A stretch of 64,000 bases of DNA from JAPKYZ01 sp033763835 (GTDB lineage: Bacteria > Acidobacteriota > Terriglobia > Bryobacterales > Bryobacteraceae), in contig JANRJS010000013.1 in the NCBI GenBank assembly GCA_033763835.1, positions 1 through 64,000 on the forward strand, given 5' to 3'. This document shows, piece by piece, positions 31,223 through 41,400 of the stretch. The translations under genes were made by a program, and so were the position numbers. The first letter of the stretch is position 1. The number at the start of each line of letters is the position of its first letter. The notes beneath the pieces were generated by a model. The model was not told where the DNA came from. It saw only the letters and a list, made by a program, of their open reading frames with translations, and did not search any database.

Positions 31223-32554
31223 TTAGATCGTTCTGCGGAGGTCTTGAAATTCCTTTCGAATCTTGGCGACGAAACTTGTTTGGGGACCGGCGGCCAGATT
31301 GTTTAGCTCGTAAGGATCTTGGGAGAGGTCGTAGAGTTCATCGGTATCGTTTTTGCCGGGGTAGGTGACGTACTTCCAGCGCAAGGTGCGCATGCCTTCC
31401 ATCGTGGGGGTTTCGATGTAGCCGGGCTCCTCAAAGTACTCGTAGAAGAAGCGATCCCTAAGGCGGAGGCGGGGATTGCGAAAGACCGGCAGTAAAGACT
31501 TGCCCTGCATGTCGCCAGGAACCGGCAGACCGGCAAGGGAGAGGATGGTGGGAGCGAGGTCGATGTTGAGGACCATCGATTCGGCGACGGTGCCCGGACG
31601 GATGGCCTTGGGGTAGCGCATCAAGAAAGGGATGCGGATCGATTCTTCGTAGGCGGCGCGTTTATTGGTGAGATTGTGCTCCCCGTGGAGGAAGCCATTG
31701 TCGCCGCAAAAGATCAGCACCGTGTTTTCCAATTGAGCCGTGCGTTCCAGGGATTCGAAGATGCGGCCGATGCCTTCGTCGACGGACGGAAGGGTTTGAA
31801 GATACTTCCTATAGACCGTCAGGTAATCGGGAGCCCGGCGAACGCCGCCGAGTTTGGTGTCCGCCCGCTGGGAAACCCAGGCCGGTTTTCCGCGCAGATC
31901 GGAGTTGGCGCTGGGCGGCTTTGGTAACGCGACACTTGCGCAGACGTTCTCATGCCGGGGCGGCGGGATGGTGGGCAGGTGACAGGCTTTGTGGCCCAGG
32001 AAAAGGCAGAAAGGGGCGCTACGTTGGCGCTCGATCCAATTGACGGAGTAGTCCGTCAAGAGATCGGTCAGGTAGCCGGGAACCTTTTGGCTTTTGCCAT
32101 CGATCGTCAGAACCGGGTCGTTGTAGACGCCTTGGCCGGGGAAAGTCACGGAGTGGGAAAATCCGGGGCGTTCGGCGGATTCCCCCATGTGCCATTTGCC
32201 GATTTGAGCCGTTTCGTAACCGGATCGCTGAAGGATCGTGGCGAAGGATTCAAGGCGAGTGACTTCGGTGAGATTATCCTTGACCCCGTGCCGCCGCGCA
32301 TATTTTCCAGTTAGGAAGCTGGCTCGGCTCGGCGAGCATAAAGAAGTGGTGACAAAAGCGTTTGCGAAGCGGACGCCTTCCCGTGCGATGCGGTCCATGT
32401 TCGGCGTCTTCAAGCAGGGGTGTCCCATGACGCCAAGGGCGTCCCACCGTTGATCGTCCGTGAGTATGAAAACGAAGTTCGGGCGCTTTGCTCCGGACTG
32501 TGCGGCGGCGGGCGCAAGCGCCATAGCGCTCAGCAGTTGTCGTCGGTTCAGCAT
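31223..32554 (-). CDS. Secreted arylsulfatase (S1 family)
   Basis: The 443-residue protein has an N-terminal export signal (NRRQLLSAMALAPAAAQS). The type I sulfatase hallmarks are metal ligands in FVFILTDDQRWDAL, formylglycine site C73 in LCSPSRASFLTG, the ETAQIGKWHMG motif and IFCGDNGFLHGEH. The C-terminal subdomain ends with the typical ELYDLSQDPYELNNLA. It removes sulfate from a glycan in the periplasm after formylglycine maturation of C73. It is the last gene of the esterase-receptor-MFS-isomerase-GH106 series, 24 bp after the GH106-like gene and same strand. The gene on its other side converges. Confidence 0.95.
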   Translation of the reverse strand: MLNRRQLLSAMALAPAAAQSGAKRPNFVFILTDDQRWDALGVMGHPCLKTPNMDRIAREGVRFANAFVTTSLCSPSRASFLTGKYARRHGVKDNLTEVTRLESFATILQRSGYETAQIGKWHMGESAERPGFSHSVTFPGQGVYNDPVLTIDGKSQKVPGYLTDLLTDYSVNWIERQRSAPFCLFLGHKACHLPTIPPPRHENVCASVALPKPPSANSDLRGKPAWVSQRADTKLGGVRRAPDYLTVYRKYLQTLPSVDEGIGRIFESLERTAQLENTVLIFCGDNGFLHGEHNLTNKRAAYEESIRIPFLMRYPKAIRPGTVAESMVLNIDLAPTILSLAGLPVPGDMQGKSLLPVFRNPRLRLRDRFFYEYFEEPGYIETPTMEGMRTLRWKYVTYPGKNDTDELYDLSQDPYELNNLAAGPQTSFVAKIRKEFQDLRRTI

Positions 32555-32578
32555 GGGCGATCGATCCTTTCCTTCGGG

Positions 32579-35500
32579 TCAGCGGCGCGCCTGAGCCGAT
32601 AATGTGACGGGGCCAAACAAGCCGCAGTCGCGGAGATCCCAATCCTTCCAGGCTTTGCCGGCGGACGCGAGTACGTTGGTTCCCGTTTGGCGTTGCGAGG
32701 GCGGTAACTTGGAATCGCCGACGAGGCGATTGTGCCACGTGTTCACGATTTCGACCTCAAGTTCGTTGCGGCCGGGCCGGAGGGCGCGAGTTACTTCCAT
32801 CGAGAACGGTTCAGTCCAGGAGACGCCCAAATTCTCGCCGTTGAGACGAACCGACGCAATGGCCCAGAGGCGGCCGAGATTGAGCCAGGTGGCGTGGGTT
32901 CGAAGCGGCCAGGCCCGAGGCACTTCAAAAGCCGTGCGGTACCGGACGACGCCCGAGAAATGCTTGTGGGCTTCGAGAGGTAACTGGGTCCAGGAGACAA
33001 GATCGGTCATTTCGGCGGCTGGCATGGGACTGGGAAACTCGAGCGACCAGGGCCCTCCGATATTTAGCGATGGGCCGTCCGCCGCGGGTGCGGGGGATTG
33101 GACAGGCGGCGATGCCGCCCGCCGGAAGACGACAAAGGTAGAGCCTAGGGGCGCGAGCGTCAGGGAAACGGAGGTACGGCCGTCCGCTTGTCGCCATAAC
33201 GGAGCGTCTTCGATGCGAGCACCGACCGGGTCCCAGAGCTCGGGCTGCCTGCCGGAAACTCGGAAGAGAACCTCGCCGGACAACGGCTGGCGGGAAGTGT
33301 TGCGGACGAAGTAAATGTCGGTCGTGTCTGTGCGGCGGTGGGTGAAGTCAAAGCGGGGATCGGCTTCGAAGTCGGGGGCCAGATTGCGCTCATTGAAGAC
33401 CGCGCGCGGTGTTTTGCCCCAGACGACGCTGCCGCTGCCGTACTTCTGTACCGTGTGAGACTTGCCGTCCAGGCCGGACCAGAGTCGGTTGGCAAGCGCG
33501 GTAACGCGGGCGTCGGCGTCGGGGTACCCGCTGAGTCCGTGGGCGCGCCGCCGGGGGCGTCCGATTACGGTCGCGCCCTCGCGAACCAGCGATTCCAGGC
33601 GTGCGAGGACTTCCGGGTTCATTTCTTCGCTGTCGGGAAGGACGAGAGCCGCGTAGGAAGTTCCGTCGGGGAGCGCCAAACGCCCGCCCCTAATGGAGAG
33701 GCGATTCAGGATCGCATCGGAGTTAATCGCATCGTAGTCGTAACCCGGTCCGAGGTCCGCCGGTGGGCGGCGCGGACCGACGAACTTGTAGCCGCCATCG
33801 CCGTAGTAATAAAGTGCGTCGCCTACGAAGCGGCCTTGCTGGAGCAGATACGAAGCGCGGGAAAGGTAGGCGAGAAAGGGCTTCGCCAAAGGCCACCAGG
33901 TGACATTGCGGTTGAGATGAGAACCGGCGAGGTATACCCAGCCGGGCTTCGGCGAACCTCCAGGCACATGGGTCCAGGTGTGCCAGACCACGTGGTTCAT
34001 CCCTTCGCAAAAGGCGCGGTCGGCGCTTTCCTTCAGGTCCTGGGGGCCTTCGTACCAGTGGTGCATGGAGGTAAACGCTTCCATGTGGACCCGCGGCTTC
34101 CCGTAGAGGTGCGCGGCGGAAGCGGTTTCCTTCACGACCCAGAGGGCGTCGGAATCGGGCCGGAACGGCCAAAACTCGCCTTGCACGGCGCTGACGTTGG
34201 CATTGGCGAGAAGAGAATCTACGGGAACGTTGTGAACCGGCGGTCCAGGGCCACCCGCTTCGGACTTGATGCCGAACCCGGCTTTGGCGGCTTGCTCGAG
34301 TGCCGTCCTGTAGTAAGCGCCGATTAGGACGTCGCTCATTGTCTTGCGGTAGTCGAACAGGACGCGCTCGGTATGTTCCCGGTCTCCGGCGCTGGAACCG
34401 AAGACAACTGGCAGGTAAGGAGTGAGGTCGTACCCGCGCAGACGCCGGAACTCGGACAGGAAACCGGGCGACCAGATGTGGCCGACCACTTCGTAGCTGG
34501 GCAGATAAAGGTTCGTGACGCCGGTGTTGCGAAGGCGCGGGATGACGTAATCCAGGTGGGCTCGCGTCGCTTCGGGGTTCAAGTGATCGGTGGCCCAGCC
34601 ATCGGACTTGGGACTCGCAACTTTTAGCCTCTCCCCCGTGTTCATGGCGACGTAGCGAAGGATCGTCCATTGGCCGGCGGGGGCGTTCCAGCGCAAGCGG
34701 CCTTCGGAGTCGACGAAACGATCGAGGACAACGGCGCCTTCCCGGACGAGGTCGAAGGGCGGGGGACCGCCTGTCGCGTAGATGCCGCGCGGCCCTACCC
34801 GCTCGCCGTCGTGGATGTTGTCCCGATTCCAGAGAGCGCCGGTACTGTAAGCGGGCGGAGCCTCCGTTAGCGTTGCGCCTCCTCCTCGATTAGTCCCGGA
34901 GCGAAGAGCGGCGAGGTTACGGCCGGCGCTGTCCACGATTTGAAACTCGCCGAGAGTCCAATGGGGTATCCCCGGATCCCAAGCATCGATCATCCGGAGG
35001 CGAAGCCAAGAGCCACGAGTTCGCGGGGGCAGCGCAAAGGACTGGGCCTCGCGCTCGTTCTTGAGTTCGCCGCTGAGGACTTCGCGAAACGCGACTCCGT
35101 CCTCGGACACCGCCACGCTGAACCGGCGCAGTGGGGACATCGGCACGGGCGTAGGACTGGGTCCCGGATCGCCGGGGTCGAGAACGACTTGGCGAAGTTC
35201 CGTTGGAGAGTCCGTTTGGGCGAGGTGGAAGACGAAATCGTGGCCGGGCTTTCGCCGACCAGAAGGCACGGCCAACACGGAAACATTTTTCCAGTAGGCC
35301 GCCTTCCCTTCGGCGCCTTTGGGGACCCCGGCGGGAACGGGAGGATAAGGCAGTTCCATCTCGACGTTGCGCCCGCCCTCAACCGGAGCTTCCGCCGCGT
35401 AGATCGCCATACTGGCGTGCTCGGGCTTCGTCCAAGCCCCGCCAAGGTCCCAACTGCTGATGACGGAGAAATCCACCTGCAAGCCCAGAGTCTTCGCCTC

Positions 35501-35806
35501 TTTGACCACGTCGCGAAAGCTTTTCAGCCACGCCTCACCCAGAAACTCGGGACCGGCCGGAGGCTGTTGGTTCTGGTCGCCGCGCGCGCCCATGTCGAAG
35601 AGAAGCACGCCGCCAAGACCCGCATCCTTCATCGCCCTCAATTCTTCTTTCGCGGCGGGAACATCCACGTGGCCGTTAAGCCAGAGCCAGTACACGTGAG
35701 GACGCGCTTCCATCGGCGGGTTGCGCCAACCGGCTTCGAGATCTTCCTGGGGCGCTTGAAAGCCCAAAAAGATCGCCACGCCTAGAGGCCACAGAATCCG
35801 CTTCAC
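32579..35806 (-). CDS. GH106-like alpha-L-rhamnosidase
   Basis: The 1075-residue secreted protein (signal peptide about 1-19) opens with RPHVYWLWLNGHVDVPAAKE, then ELRAMKDAGLGGVLLFDMGA, the characteristic start of the GH106 catalytic barrel. Other family-like stretches are SSWDLGGAWTKPEHAS, LPSYEVVGHIWSPGFLSEFR, FGIKSEAGGPGPPVHN and MNHVVWHTWTH. A C-terminal galactose-binding-like beta-sandwich (about 935-1065; LNGENLGVSWTEPF) follows, as usual in the family. GH106 enzymes release terminal rhamnose from rhamnogalacturonan, ulvan-like or other glycans. It overlaps the isomerase gene stop by 4 bp (ATGA), showing tight coupling. Catalytic Glu residues were not individually assigned. Confidence 0.85.
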   Translation of the reverse strand: MKRILWPLGVAIFLGFQAPQEDLEAGWRNPPMEARPHVYWLWLNGHVDVPAAKEELRAMKDAGLGGVLLFDMGARGDQNQQPPAGPEFLGEAWLKSFRDVVKEAKTLGLQVDFSVISSWDLGGAWTKPEHASMAIYAAEAPVEGGRNVEMELPYPPVPAGVPKGAEGKAAYWKNVSVLAVPSGRRKPGHDFVFHLAQTDSPTELRQVVLDPGDPGPSPTPVPMSPLRRFSVAVSEDGVAFREVLSGELKNEREAQSFALPPRTRGSWLRLRMIDAWDPGIPHWTLGEFQIVDSAGRNLAALRSGTNRGGGATLTEAPPAYSTGALWNRDNIHDGERVGPRGIYATGGPPPFDLVREGAVVLDRFVDSEGRLRWNAPAGQWTILRYVAMNTGERLKVASPKSDGWATDHLNPEATRAHLDYVIPRLRNTGVTNLYLPSYEVVGHIWSPGFLSEFRRLRGYDLTPYLPVVFGSSAGDREHTERVLFDYRKTMSDVLIGAYYRTALEQAAKAGFGIKSEAGGPGPPVHNVPVDSLLANANVSAVQGEFWPFRPDSDALWVVKETASAAHLYGKPRVHMEAFTSMHHWYEGPQDLKESADRAFCEGMNHVVWHTWTHVPGGSPKPGWVYLAGSHLNRNVTWWPLAKPFLAYLSRASYLLQQGRFVGDALYYYGDGGYKFVGPRRPPADLGPGYDYDAINSDAILNRLSIRGGRLALPDGTSYAALVLPDSEEMNPEVLARLESLVREGATVIGRPRRRAHGLSGYPDADARVTALANRLWSGLDGKSHTVQKYGSGSVVWGKTPRAVFNERNLAPDFEADPRFDFTHRRTDTTDIYFVRNTSRQPLSGEVLFRVSGRQPELWDPVGARIEDAPLWRQADGRTSVSLTLAPLGSTFVVFRRAASPPVQSPAPAADGPSLNIGGPWSLEFPSPMPAAEMTDLVSWTQLPLEAHKHFSGVVRYRTAFEVPRAWPLRTHATWLNLGRLWAIASVRLNGENLGVSWTEPFSMEVTRALRPGRNELEVEIVNTWHNRLVGDSKLPPSQRQTGTNVLASAGKAWKDWDLRDCGLFGPVTLSAQARR

Positions 35807-37260
35807 GACGAAGTCTCCACAATCACGGACTCGATGCCAAGGAGATTCGCGATGCGCCCCAGCGTACCGGCGCAGTGGCCTACCCCGAGCGCGAAGTGGT
35901 GCGTGGGGCCTTCGCGCACCCAGCGCTTCAGAAAGGCTCGAATATCCGTGCCGAAGAAGCCGCGGGTGTTAGTGTTGCCCGTTGCGGGAATCGCGCCGCG
36001 GCGGCTTTCCCCTTCCGCCAAGATGAACTTGAACTTGCCATCCGCCTTGACGCCGATACTGAGCATCGTAATAGGCCCCTCCTTGATCTGGAATTCGACG
36101 CTGGCGCCATTGCCGGGCTTGCCGTGATAGGCGCGCAGGGAGCGCAGGGTGGGCTTGCCGTCGGCGATGTTGATGTGGTGAGGGCCGTCGTGACCCACCA
36201 GCGCGAAGCCTTCGCGGAAATCGATGGGATGGAACTCCGCAAAGCTCCCGCCCGCTCCGATGCGGTCCATGAGCATCATCGCGATACAAGTCTTCAAATC
36301 CGATTCGCCGCACATGGGGAATCCCGCGGCGGTCAAGAGCGAGTTGCCGACAACGAGGCTGGTGACGATATCGCGAAGCGGGCTGCCGGGCTCGCCTTCG
36401 TAGTAATAAGCGAGGCCGTCGAGTTGATGACGGTCCACAAACCGGTCGAGGGCGATGGAAGAGATGGCGGCTTGGCGGAGATGCTCCGCGGTGAGTTTTT
36501 GCGTCAAGGGGTCGGCGCCGGGGTCGGGAGTATCGAAGAGGCCGAGGATGGCGTCCTGCTTGGCTTGGACTTCCGATTCGGAAATCTCGCGGCTTAGGGC
36601 GAGCAGCTCATCGGCCTCGGTTTGCACAATATGGCAACCAAAGGCCGCGATCAGCGCCGTCTGGTCGGTCTGCATATCGAGCATGTGCTCGATCGGATGA
36701 CCGAAGTGTCCGATGCGCGCGCGTTTCAGATCGTGGAGGGCGCAGGCGATGCGGCACCATTCGGCGATTTCGCTTTCCGCGGCCGGATCGTCGTGGAGCG
36801 TGCCAATGACGCATTCGGGAGCCGGCTTGCCCATGCGCAGCGCGACGCCGAGAAACTCCGGAATGGAGCAGAAGTCGTCGTTGGCGAGTTGCATGCGCGT
36901 GGTGGCGCGGGCGTAATCCATCGCCTCCATCGGCTGTAGAGCCACAAGTACGATGGGCACGTCCAAGCTACGTACGATCGCCGCGAACGTGGCCGACGTC
37001 GCGTAGGTCAGCATGTCGCAAAAAACCAGGTCGAGGTCGGCGGCGCGCAGCCGGGGGGCGAGCGCATAGGCGTCTTGCGCTTTGTCGGCAAGGCCGAAGT
37101 CTTCGACCCAGACGCCCAGAGCGCGAACACGTTCGATAAGAATCCGCTGTTTGTCGAGGAGTTCCTCGCGCAAGCCGGGGAACTGAGTCCAATACACGTG
37201 GTAGCCGACGCCGAATACGCCGATCCGCGCGGTTAAGGGTTTTCTTCTCTCAATGTGCAT
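35803..37260 (-). CDS. AraA/FucI-superfamily sugar isomerase-like protein
   Basis: The 485-residue cytoplasmic protein has the two-domain layout of L-arabinose/L-fucose isomerases. An N-terminal Rossmann-like part contains IGVFGVGYHVYWTQFPGLRE and VFCDMLTYATSATFAAIVRS. A central GHFGHPIEHMLDMQ segment and ESDLKTCIAMMLMDRIG follow. The C-terminal metal-site region has LVGHDGPHHI and THHFALGVGHCAG, where the histidines are candidate Mn ligands. Nearby rhamnosidase and transporter genes suggest that it converts a released sugar (arabinose, fucose, rhamnose or a related aldose) to a ketose. It starts directly next to the MFS stop codon and overlaps the GH106 gene by 4 bp. Confidence 0.8.
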   Translation of the reverse strand: MHIERRKPLTARIGVFGVGYHVYWTQFPGLREELLDKQRILIERVRALGVWVEDFGLADKAQDAYALAPRLRAADLDLVFCDMLTYATSATFAAIVRSLDVPIVLVALQPMEAMDYARATTRMQLANDDFCSIPEFLGVALRMGKPAPECVIGTLHDDPAAESEIAEWCRIACALHDLKRARIGHFGHPIEHMLDMQTDQTALIAAFGCHIVQTEADELLALSREISESEVQAKQDAILGLFDTPDPGADPLTQKLTAEHLRQAAISSIALDRFVDRHQLDGLAYYYEGEPGSPLRDIVTSLVVGNSLLTAAGFPMCGESDLKTCIAMMLMDRIGAGGSFAEFHPIDFREGFALVGHDGPHHINIADGKPTLRSLRAYHGKPGNGASVEFQIKEGPITMLSIGVKADGKFKFILAEGESRRGAIPATGNTNTRGFFGTDIRAFLKRWVREGPTHHFALGVGHCAGTLGRIANLLGIESVIVETSS

Positions 37261-38478
37261 TTAGGTTTTTCCTTGCATAGCTCCGCCCCCAAAACCGCCG
37301 GTAGCGAGGACGCCCCATGCCAAAGGGTAGAGGACGGCCATCGCCGCAAAAAGCGGAACGAAGCCGAAGGCGTCGACACAGGGTCCGATGACGAGATTGG
37401 AGAGCATGCCCGCCACACCGCCGCAGGTGCCGGTCAATCCCACGGCGGCTCCAATCCGGGAGGGTTCGACTGTATCGCCGATCAGAGTGATGAAGTTCCC
37501 GATCCAAAATCCATGGGCGAACAGCAATAAGGAGATCAGTCCGATCGCGACGGCGGCCGAGGATCCGTAAACCACCAGGCACGACGCCGGCGTCAGCGCC
37601 GCCGCGGCCAGCATTAGCCGCATGCGGGCCTTGCGCGGCGCAACGCCGTGCTGTACCAACCGGTCGGAAACGTGTCCCGCGGCGATATTGGATAGGCCGA
37701 GAACGAAGAACGGGATCCAAGTCAAGCCGCCGATCTCGGCCAGCGACAATCCTCGCTCTCGCGAAAGGTACTGCGGGATCCAGAACATGTAGAAGTAGAA
37801 AACCGGATCGAACAGAAAGCGAGCGATCATGAAGCGCCGCATCGCGGGACGCCGCCACAAGGGAACGTCATGGCCGGCGGGGTCCGTCGTAGCGGCTTGG
37901 GTTGGCGGCAACTTCGCCGTGGCGGCATACCAGCCCACCAGCCAGATCGCGCCCAGAAACGCCGCTCCGACAAACGCGCCACGCCAGCCGAAACGAAGGG
38001 TCGTCCATGCCGTTAGCGGCGGCGCAACCACGGCGCCGAAAGCGGACCCGCCATTGGCGAAGCTAATCGCAAGCGATCGCCTTGCGGGCGGCATCCATTC
38101 CACCGCGCCTTTGGTCACCGCGGGAAAGCACGCGCCTTCCCCGACGCCCAAAAAGAAGCGGGCGATGCCGAGCCCCAGCGCGCCACCGGCCCAAGCATGC
38201 GCCGCGCTCGCCAGCGACCAGACACCGACGGCGACGCCTAGGCCTTGCCGCGTGCCCACCCAATCGAGAAGCCTCCCACCCAAAGCGAACATCGCCGTAT
38301 AGCTCAGCACGAAAGCGAACACCACGCGCGAATAGACGGTATTCGACATGCCGAACTCGCTCATCAGCGTTGGCGCGAGCACACTCAACACCTGGCGATC
38401 GAGAAAACTCAATGCCGACGCGAAAAATAACAGCGTGCAGAGCGTCCAGGCTCGCGCTTTCGATAGGGGCTGTGTCAT
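37261..38478 (-). CDS. MFS transporter, ACS (hexuronate/anion:cation symporter)-like
   Basis: From ATG 38478 the 405-residue protein has about 12 membrane helices. The first ends in the family motif ALSFLDRQVLSVLAPTLMSE, and the cytoplasmic loop 2-3 is GGRLLDWVGTRQGLGVAVGV. GVGEGACFPAVTKGAVEWMP in helix 4-5 is typical of ACS/ExuT-like members. These carry hexuronates, aldonates or similar organic anions across the inner membrane. It lies between the Oar receptor and the sugar isomerase. The much longer frame reaching 39033 reads antisense-like sequence through the receptor 3' end and is not the start. The acidic-sugar preference is inferred from family only. Confidence 0.92.
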   Translation of the reverse strand: MTQPLSKARAWTLCTLLFFASALSFLDRQVLSVLAPTLMSEFGMSNTVYSRVVFAFVLSYTAMFALGGRLLDWVGTRQGLGVAVGVWSLASAAHAWAGGALGLGIARFFLGVGEGACFPAVTKGAVEWMPPARRSLAISFANGGSAFGAVVAPPLTAWTTLRFGWRGAFVGAAFLGAIWLVGWYAATAKLPPTQAATTDPAGHDVPLWRRPAMRRFMIARFLFDPVFYFYMFWIPQYLSRERGLSLAEIGGLTWIPFFVLGLSNIAAGHVSDRLVQHGVAPRKARMRLMLAAAALTPASCLVVYGSSAAVAIGLISLLLFAHGFWIGNFITLIGDTVEPSRIGAAVGLTGTCGGVAGMLSNLVIGPCVDAFGFVPLFAAMAVLYPLAWGVLATGGFGGGAMQGKT

Positions 38479-38498
38479 GCCGTTTACGGAAACGGCTT

Positions 38499-41400
38499 CT
38501 AGAAATACAGCCGGATCGCGAACTGCATAATGCGGGGCGGGGCAGCCGACAAAAACTCGCCGAGCCGTCCGTTCACCTGGTTTCCCGCCGCGTCGAAACG
38601 CGCCACAGTATCTATAGAATCGAACTGCGTGTGGTTGAACGCGTTGTAAGCCTCGGCGCGGAACTGCAGACGCCAGGAATCCTTGATCGGGAAATCTTTC
38701 ATCAACACCATGTCCCAGTTGTGGGTGCCCGGTCCGCGGACCTGCGTGGTGGCCGAGTTGCCGAAGGTGCCCACCGCCGGCCGACGAAACACTTCCGCGC
38801 GGAAATTCCGGCTGAATGTGCGCTCGCTCCTCGGAAGATTCGGGTCGCCGGTTATGTCGATGCGCGCCCCTTGGCTGGCGGTACCCGTGATGTCGATCGC
38901 CGTGACATTGGTATAGGTAACGTTTAGCGGTTCGCCGCTCGAAAAACTGGTGATGCCCGAAAGCTGCCATCGATTGGCAAGGTAGTCGAACGGCTTGAAG
39001 TTCGTCTTCACCTGGGGCAGGTTGTACGTCCAATCGATACGGACGATATGGGTGCGGTCATAAGCCGAAAGGCCATAGTTCCAGTAGCGCGGATCGCTTA
39101 GCACGCTGACCGGGCTGGCGTCCGTGTCTCCATAGTTCATCGCCTTCGACCACGTCCACGCCAAGCCGTATTGAAAGCTCTTCGTCAAACGGCGGCGCGC
39201 CGTCACCTGCATCGAATGGTAATTGGAAGACGAGCCCGGCTCCGTCATCAAGATGTCGTTATATCCCTGTATCGGGCGCAAGAACGGCGCGGGCAAAGGT
39301 GTCACGGGATTCGACGGATCCCGATTCTCGGGCCGGAAATTCGCGCCCGCCGGAATCGGATTAATGTTCCGCAGCCACATGAGATTCCGGCCGAGCGAAC
39401 CCACGTAACCCACGTCCACCAGCGTGTCGAAACCGATGTTCCGCTGAATGCTGAGGCTGTAGTTCATCACCGTCGCCAGATCCCGGGACCGGTCGTAACC
39501 GTTCACGTTTTGGGGGAAGACCGATCCCGCCGATTGACGCAAGGTGTCGATGGTTCCGTAGAAAATCGTCGGCGTCGAAATCAGAGGCGGCTGCGCGGTG
39601 AAGCGGTTGAGATTCTCGCCCGTGTTGGGGCGGCTGTAAAACATGCCAAACCCGCCGCGAATCGCCGTCTTGCCGTCGCCGAAAACGTCGAACGCGAAAC
39701 CGAAACGCGGACCGAACTTCACCCCGTACCCGTCTACGAAGCCGCGCGGCGTTCCATCGCGGCCCGCCACCGCCATGCCATTGGCGGGATTACCGGCACC
39801 CGCCGCGATGGCGCCGATTAACGTCGCCGGCAACAACTCTCCCGTGATCGGATTGCGCCCCACCCTTTGGTTCGCCGAGTTCCGCACCGGCTGCACGAGA
39901 AACACCCGCTGCGCGGGATCGTAGCGCCCAGGGTCGAAAGCGGCGAGCGCATCGGTTCTCATGTAGTTTGGCGTGAATGCGTGGAAACGCATGCCGTACT
40001 CGAAGCTCAGCCGGCGCGTCGCTTTCCAGGAGTCCTGGGCAAACCACTCCACAGTCGGTTGACGGTGGCTGTTGAAAATGCGGCTGGTGGCTTCGCTGTA
40101 ACTGGTGTACACGCCTAACGCGGCATTCGAGTAGGCGTAGTTCGTGTTTAGCGGATTGTTAGCGTCCGGAGTAAAAATGAACGTTCCAAGATAGTTGCCG
40201 TCGGCGCGGGCGCCGGTGTAACTGCGCTCCACTAAGACTCCCGCCTTGATGGTGTGGCTGCCGACGGTTTTTGTCAGATTGTCCGTGATGTTGAACGCGT
40301 AAAGATTTTGGACGAACGGAAAGCGGCCCTCCATAAACAGATTCGCCGCGCTTTGAATTCCGCCGAATGTGGCGTTCGGCATGAAGTTCAGGGGATTTAC
40401 CGCCGGGTTTATTTGCCCGGCCGTGAACCCGATCGTGTCCCGCTGATTGGCGCGGATCGCGTCGTCCGTCGCGCTGTTTCCTTCGGGGCGGCGCGTCGCG
40501 CCCACACTAAGCTCGTTGATTAAGGTGGGCGATAGAACGCCTGTGTAACGCAGGATGTAGCCGATCCCTTGCAACTGATAGGTCTTTTTCATCTGCTCCC
40601 AGTTCGTCGCACCGGCGGTTAGAATTCCGACGGCGCCCGTTTGACGGTCGAGGTACGAGGTGTACGTGAACGCGAAACTATGGTTCTGCGTCAGGCGGTA
40701 ATCGATACGGGCGTTCTCCATGCGAATCGGCGTTTCATTTTCCGCTTGGAAGACGTAGTTGTAGCGCCCGCCGGAGATCCCGCGGTCCAGGAAATTCGGC
40801 TCGGGAAAACGCCGCAATAACGCAAGGCCGTTCGCATTCAAGCGGCTCGCCGGCACGACGTTGTTTGGGAAATTCTGCCCCGTCAGCGGGTCGCGGATGG
40901 CGATCAGCCGGTTGTTGAGATCGAGCGATTGGGTGAAGTCGCCGCGCCGCTCAAGCTGAGTGGGAACCGTGAGCTGCGCGATCGGCCGCGGCACTTTTAG
41001 CGGCCAAAACTCCTGCGACCAGAAGAAGAACAGCTTGTCCCGGTCCTTGTTGAAATTCGGAAGTACCACCGGTCCGCCGATGTTGTAGTTCCAGGTGTTG
41101 TACCGGTAGCGCGGCCGCGGCGTCCCCAGGCGGTTATTGAAAAAGTTGTTGGCGTTGAACTGTTCGTGGCGCTTGAAGTAAGAGGCAAGGCCATGGAATT
41201 CTTTCGTCCCGCTCTTGGTGATGAAATTCACCGTTGCGCCCGTCGTTCGGCCATACTCCGCCGGGTAGTTCGTGAGCAGGACTTTGACCTCTTCGATCGC
41301 ATCCTGGCTCAGAACGATCGTGCTGTTGAAGTTGTTGCCGATCGGGTTCGCGGGCATCCCATCCACCGTCACCAGATTCGCGTTCCGGCGATTTCCTTGC

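Noticed and set aside
38479..39033. N-terminal extension of the MFS transporter by 185 codons
   Set aside because: The extension overlaps the 3' end of the Oar receptor gene in another frame and has no transporter features; the first membrane helix starts right after ATG 38478.
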